A stretch of DNA of 64,000 bases from JAWWOL01 sp963797535. GTDB taxonomy: Bacteria; Actinomycetota; Actinomycetes; JAWWOL01. Each line of letters opens with the position of its first letter. Positions within the stretch are counted from its first letter, which is position 1. Of this stretch, positions 63,790 through 64,000 are shown in pieces. The position numbers and the translations under genes were made by a program. The notes under the pieces were generated by a model. It saw nothing but the letters and a program-made list of their open reading frames with translations. It did no database searches and was not told the origin of the DNA. Location: contig CAWCPQ010000001.1 of NCBI GenBank assembly GCA_963797535.1, positions 1,116,001 to 1,180,000 on the forward strand, given 5' to 3'.

Positions 63790-64000
63790 AGGTCGAGCAG
63801 GTAGCGCCGGCGCTCCCAGTCGGTGACCTGGGCGTGGTAGTCGTCCCACTCGTTGCGACGCATCTCGGCGTACTCCTTCACGAACTGCGGTGCAAAGACC
63901 TCGTGCACCAGCGGGTCGGCCTCGAAGGCCTCGATGCCTTCCAGCAGGTTACGCGGGAGCGGTACGGCGGCGGAATCCCCCTGAGCCTTGCCGACCCAGT
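63786..64000 (-). CDS. Glutamine synthetase-family protein, C-terminal end only
   Basis: The last 70 codons of a gene entering from beyond the window. The tail LPRNLLEGIEAFEADPLVHE, then QFVKEYAEMRRNEWDDYH and VTDWERRRYLLDL, matches the C-terminus of GlnA-like enzymes, especially the actinobacterial GlnA2/GlnA3 group (gamma-glutamylpolyamine synthetases). Its stop overlaps the ureohydrolase start, so it heads or lies within that operon. Confidence 0.85.
   Translation of the reverse strand, partial: WVGKAQGDSAAVPLPRNLLEGIEAFEADPLVHEVFAPQFVKEYAEMRRNEWDDYHAQVTDWERRRYLLDL

Noticed and set aside
1..64000. Many long open frames antisense or out of frame to the genes listed
   Set aside because: They come from the strong third-position G+C bias; their translations are low-complexity Arg/Ala/Gly/Pro-rich and resemble no protein.
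1..64000. Mobile elements, prophage or toxin-antitoxin modules
   Set aside because: No transposase, integrase or paired toxin-antitoxin genes were seen; the zeta-toxin-like kinase has no antitoxin partner.

Overview
The window is a contiguous piece of chromosome from a high-G+C actinomycete. The signs are the strong G+C bias, GTG starts, WXG100/EssC-type secretion genes, a GlgX-TreY pair, ROK-controlled sugar uptake and very tight ATGA/GTGA gene overlaps. The order cannot be fixed from the sequence. There are no insertion sequences, phage genes or CRISPR arrays; it reads as a metabolic core/accessory mosaic.

Layout. 1-51: 3' end of a tRNA and its terminator. 0.07-7.1 kb: secreted GH25 lysozyme (frameshifted), a YukD-FHA-EssC-like secretion ATPase, a lipoprotein and a WXG100 protein. 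7.2-14.6 kb: aldose epimerase, YihY/BrkB membrane protein, DUF1697 protein, glgX and treY. 14.7-16.6 kb: small operon of isochorismatase-type hydrolase, metallo-beta-lactamase-fold (MBL) hydrolase and an unknown protein. 16.7-21.6 kb: a badly broken secreted alkaline-phosphatase-superfamily gene, a sigma factor with a membrane partner, a proline iminopeptidase and a small unknown.

21.5-33.1 kb is the most striking part. One minus-strand operon encodes a fused double ABC ATPase, two permeases, a ureohydrolase, a peptide-type binding lipoprotein, an MBL-fold hydrolase, allantoicase, allantoinase and an allantoin/hydantoin racemase joined to a GNAT-like domain. Its leader carries a recognisable guanidine-I (ykkC) riboswitch followed by a 28-codon leader peptide whose stop overlaps the first structural start. 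The set points to guanidine-responsive uptake and breakdown of a guanidino or ureido compound.

33.1-42.4 kb: an AAA kinase, upp, and a nucleoside uptake/salvage operon (BMP lipoprotein, ATPase, two permeases, cdd, deoA, a PhyH-type dioxygenase). 42.4-49.2 kb: a ROK-regulated sugar operon (ROK, binding protein, two permeases, GH4 glycosidase, BadF-type kinase) with a palindromic operator. 49.3-55 kb: a two-component system with a COG4705-type membrane protein, a polytopic membrane glycosyltransferase-like protein and an M15 peptidase. 55-60.6 kb: deoC, two aldehyde dehydrogenases, a phosphosugar mutase and a HAD hydrolase, which complete the deoxynucleoside route started by deoA. 60.7-64 kb: DinB-like, NUDIX and a small unknown, then a convergent cluster of cyclase, a second ureohydrolase and the end of a glutamine-synthetase-family gene. 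A three-copy tandem hairpin repeat lies between the two groups.

Six genes carry frame breaks: five have one inserted base each and one has about five breaks. Assembly or read error is as likely as decay; the proteins are otherwise intact.
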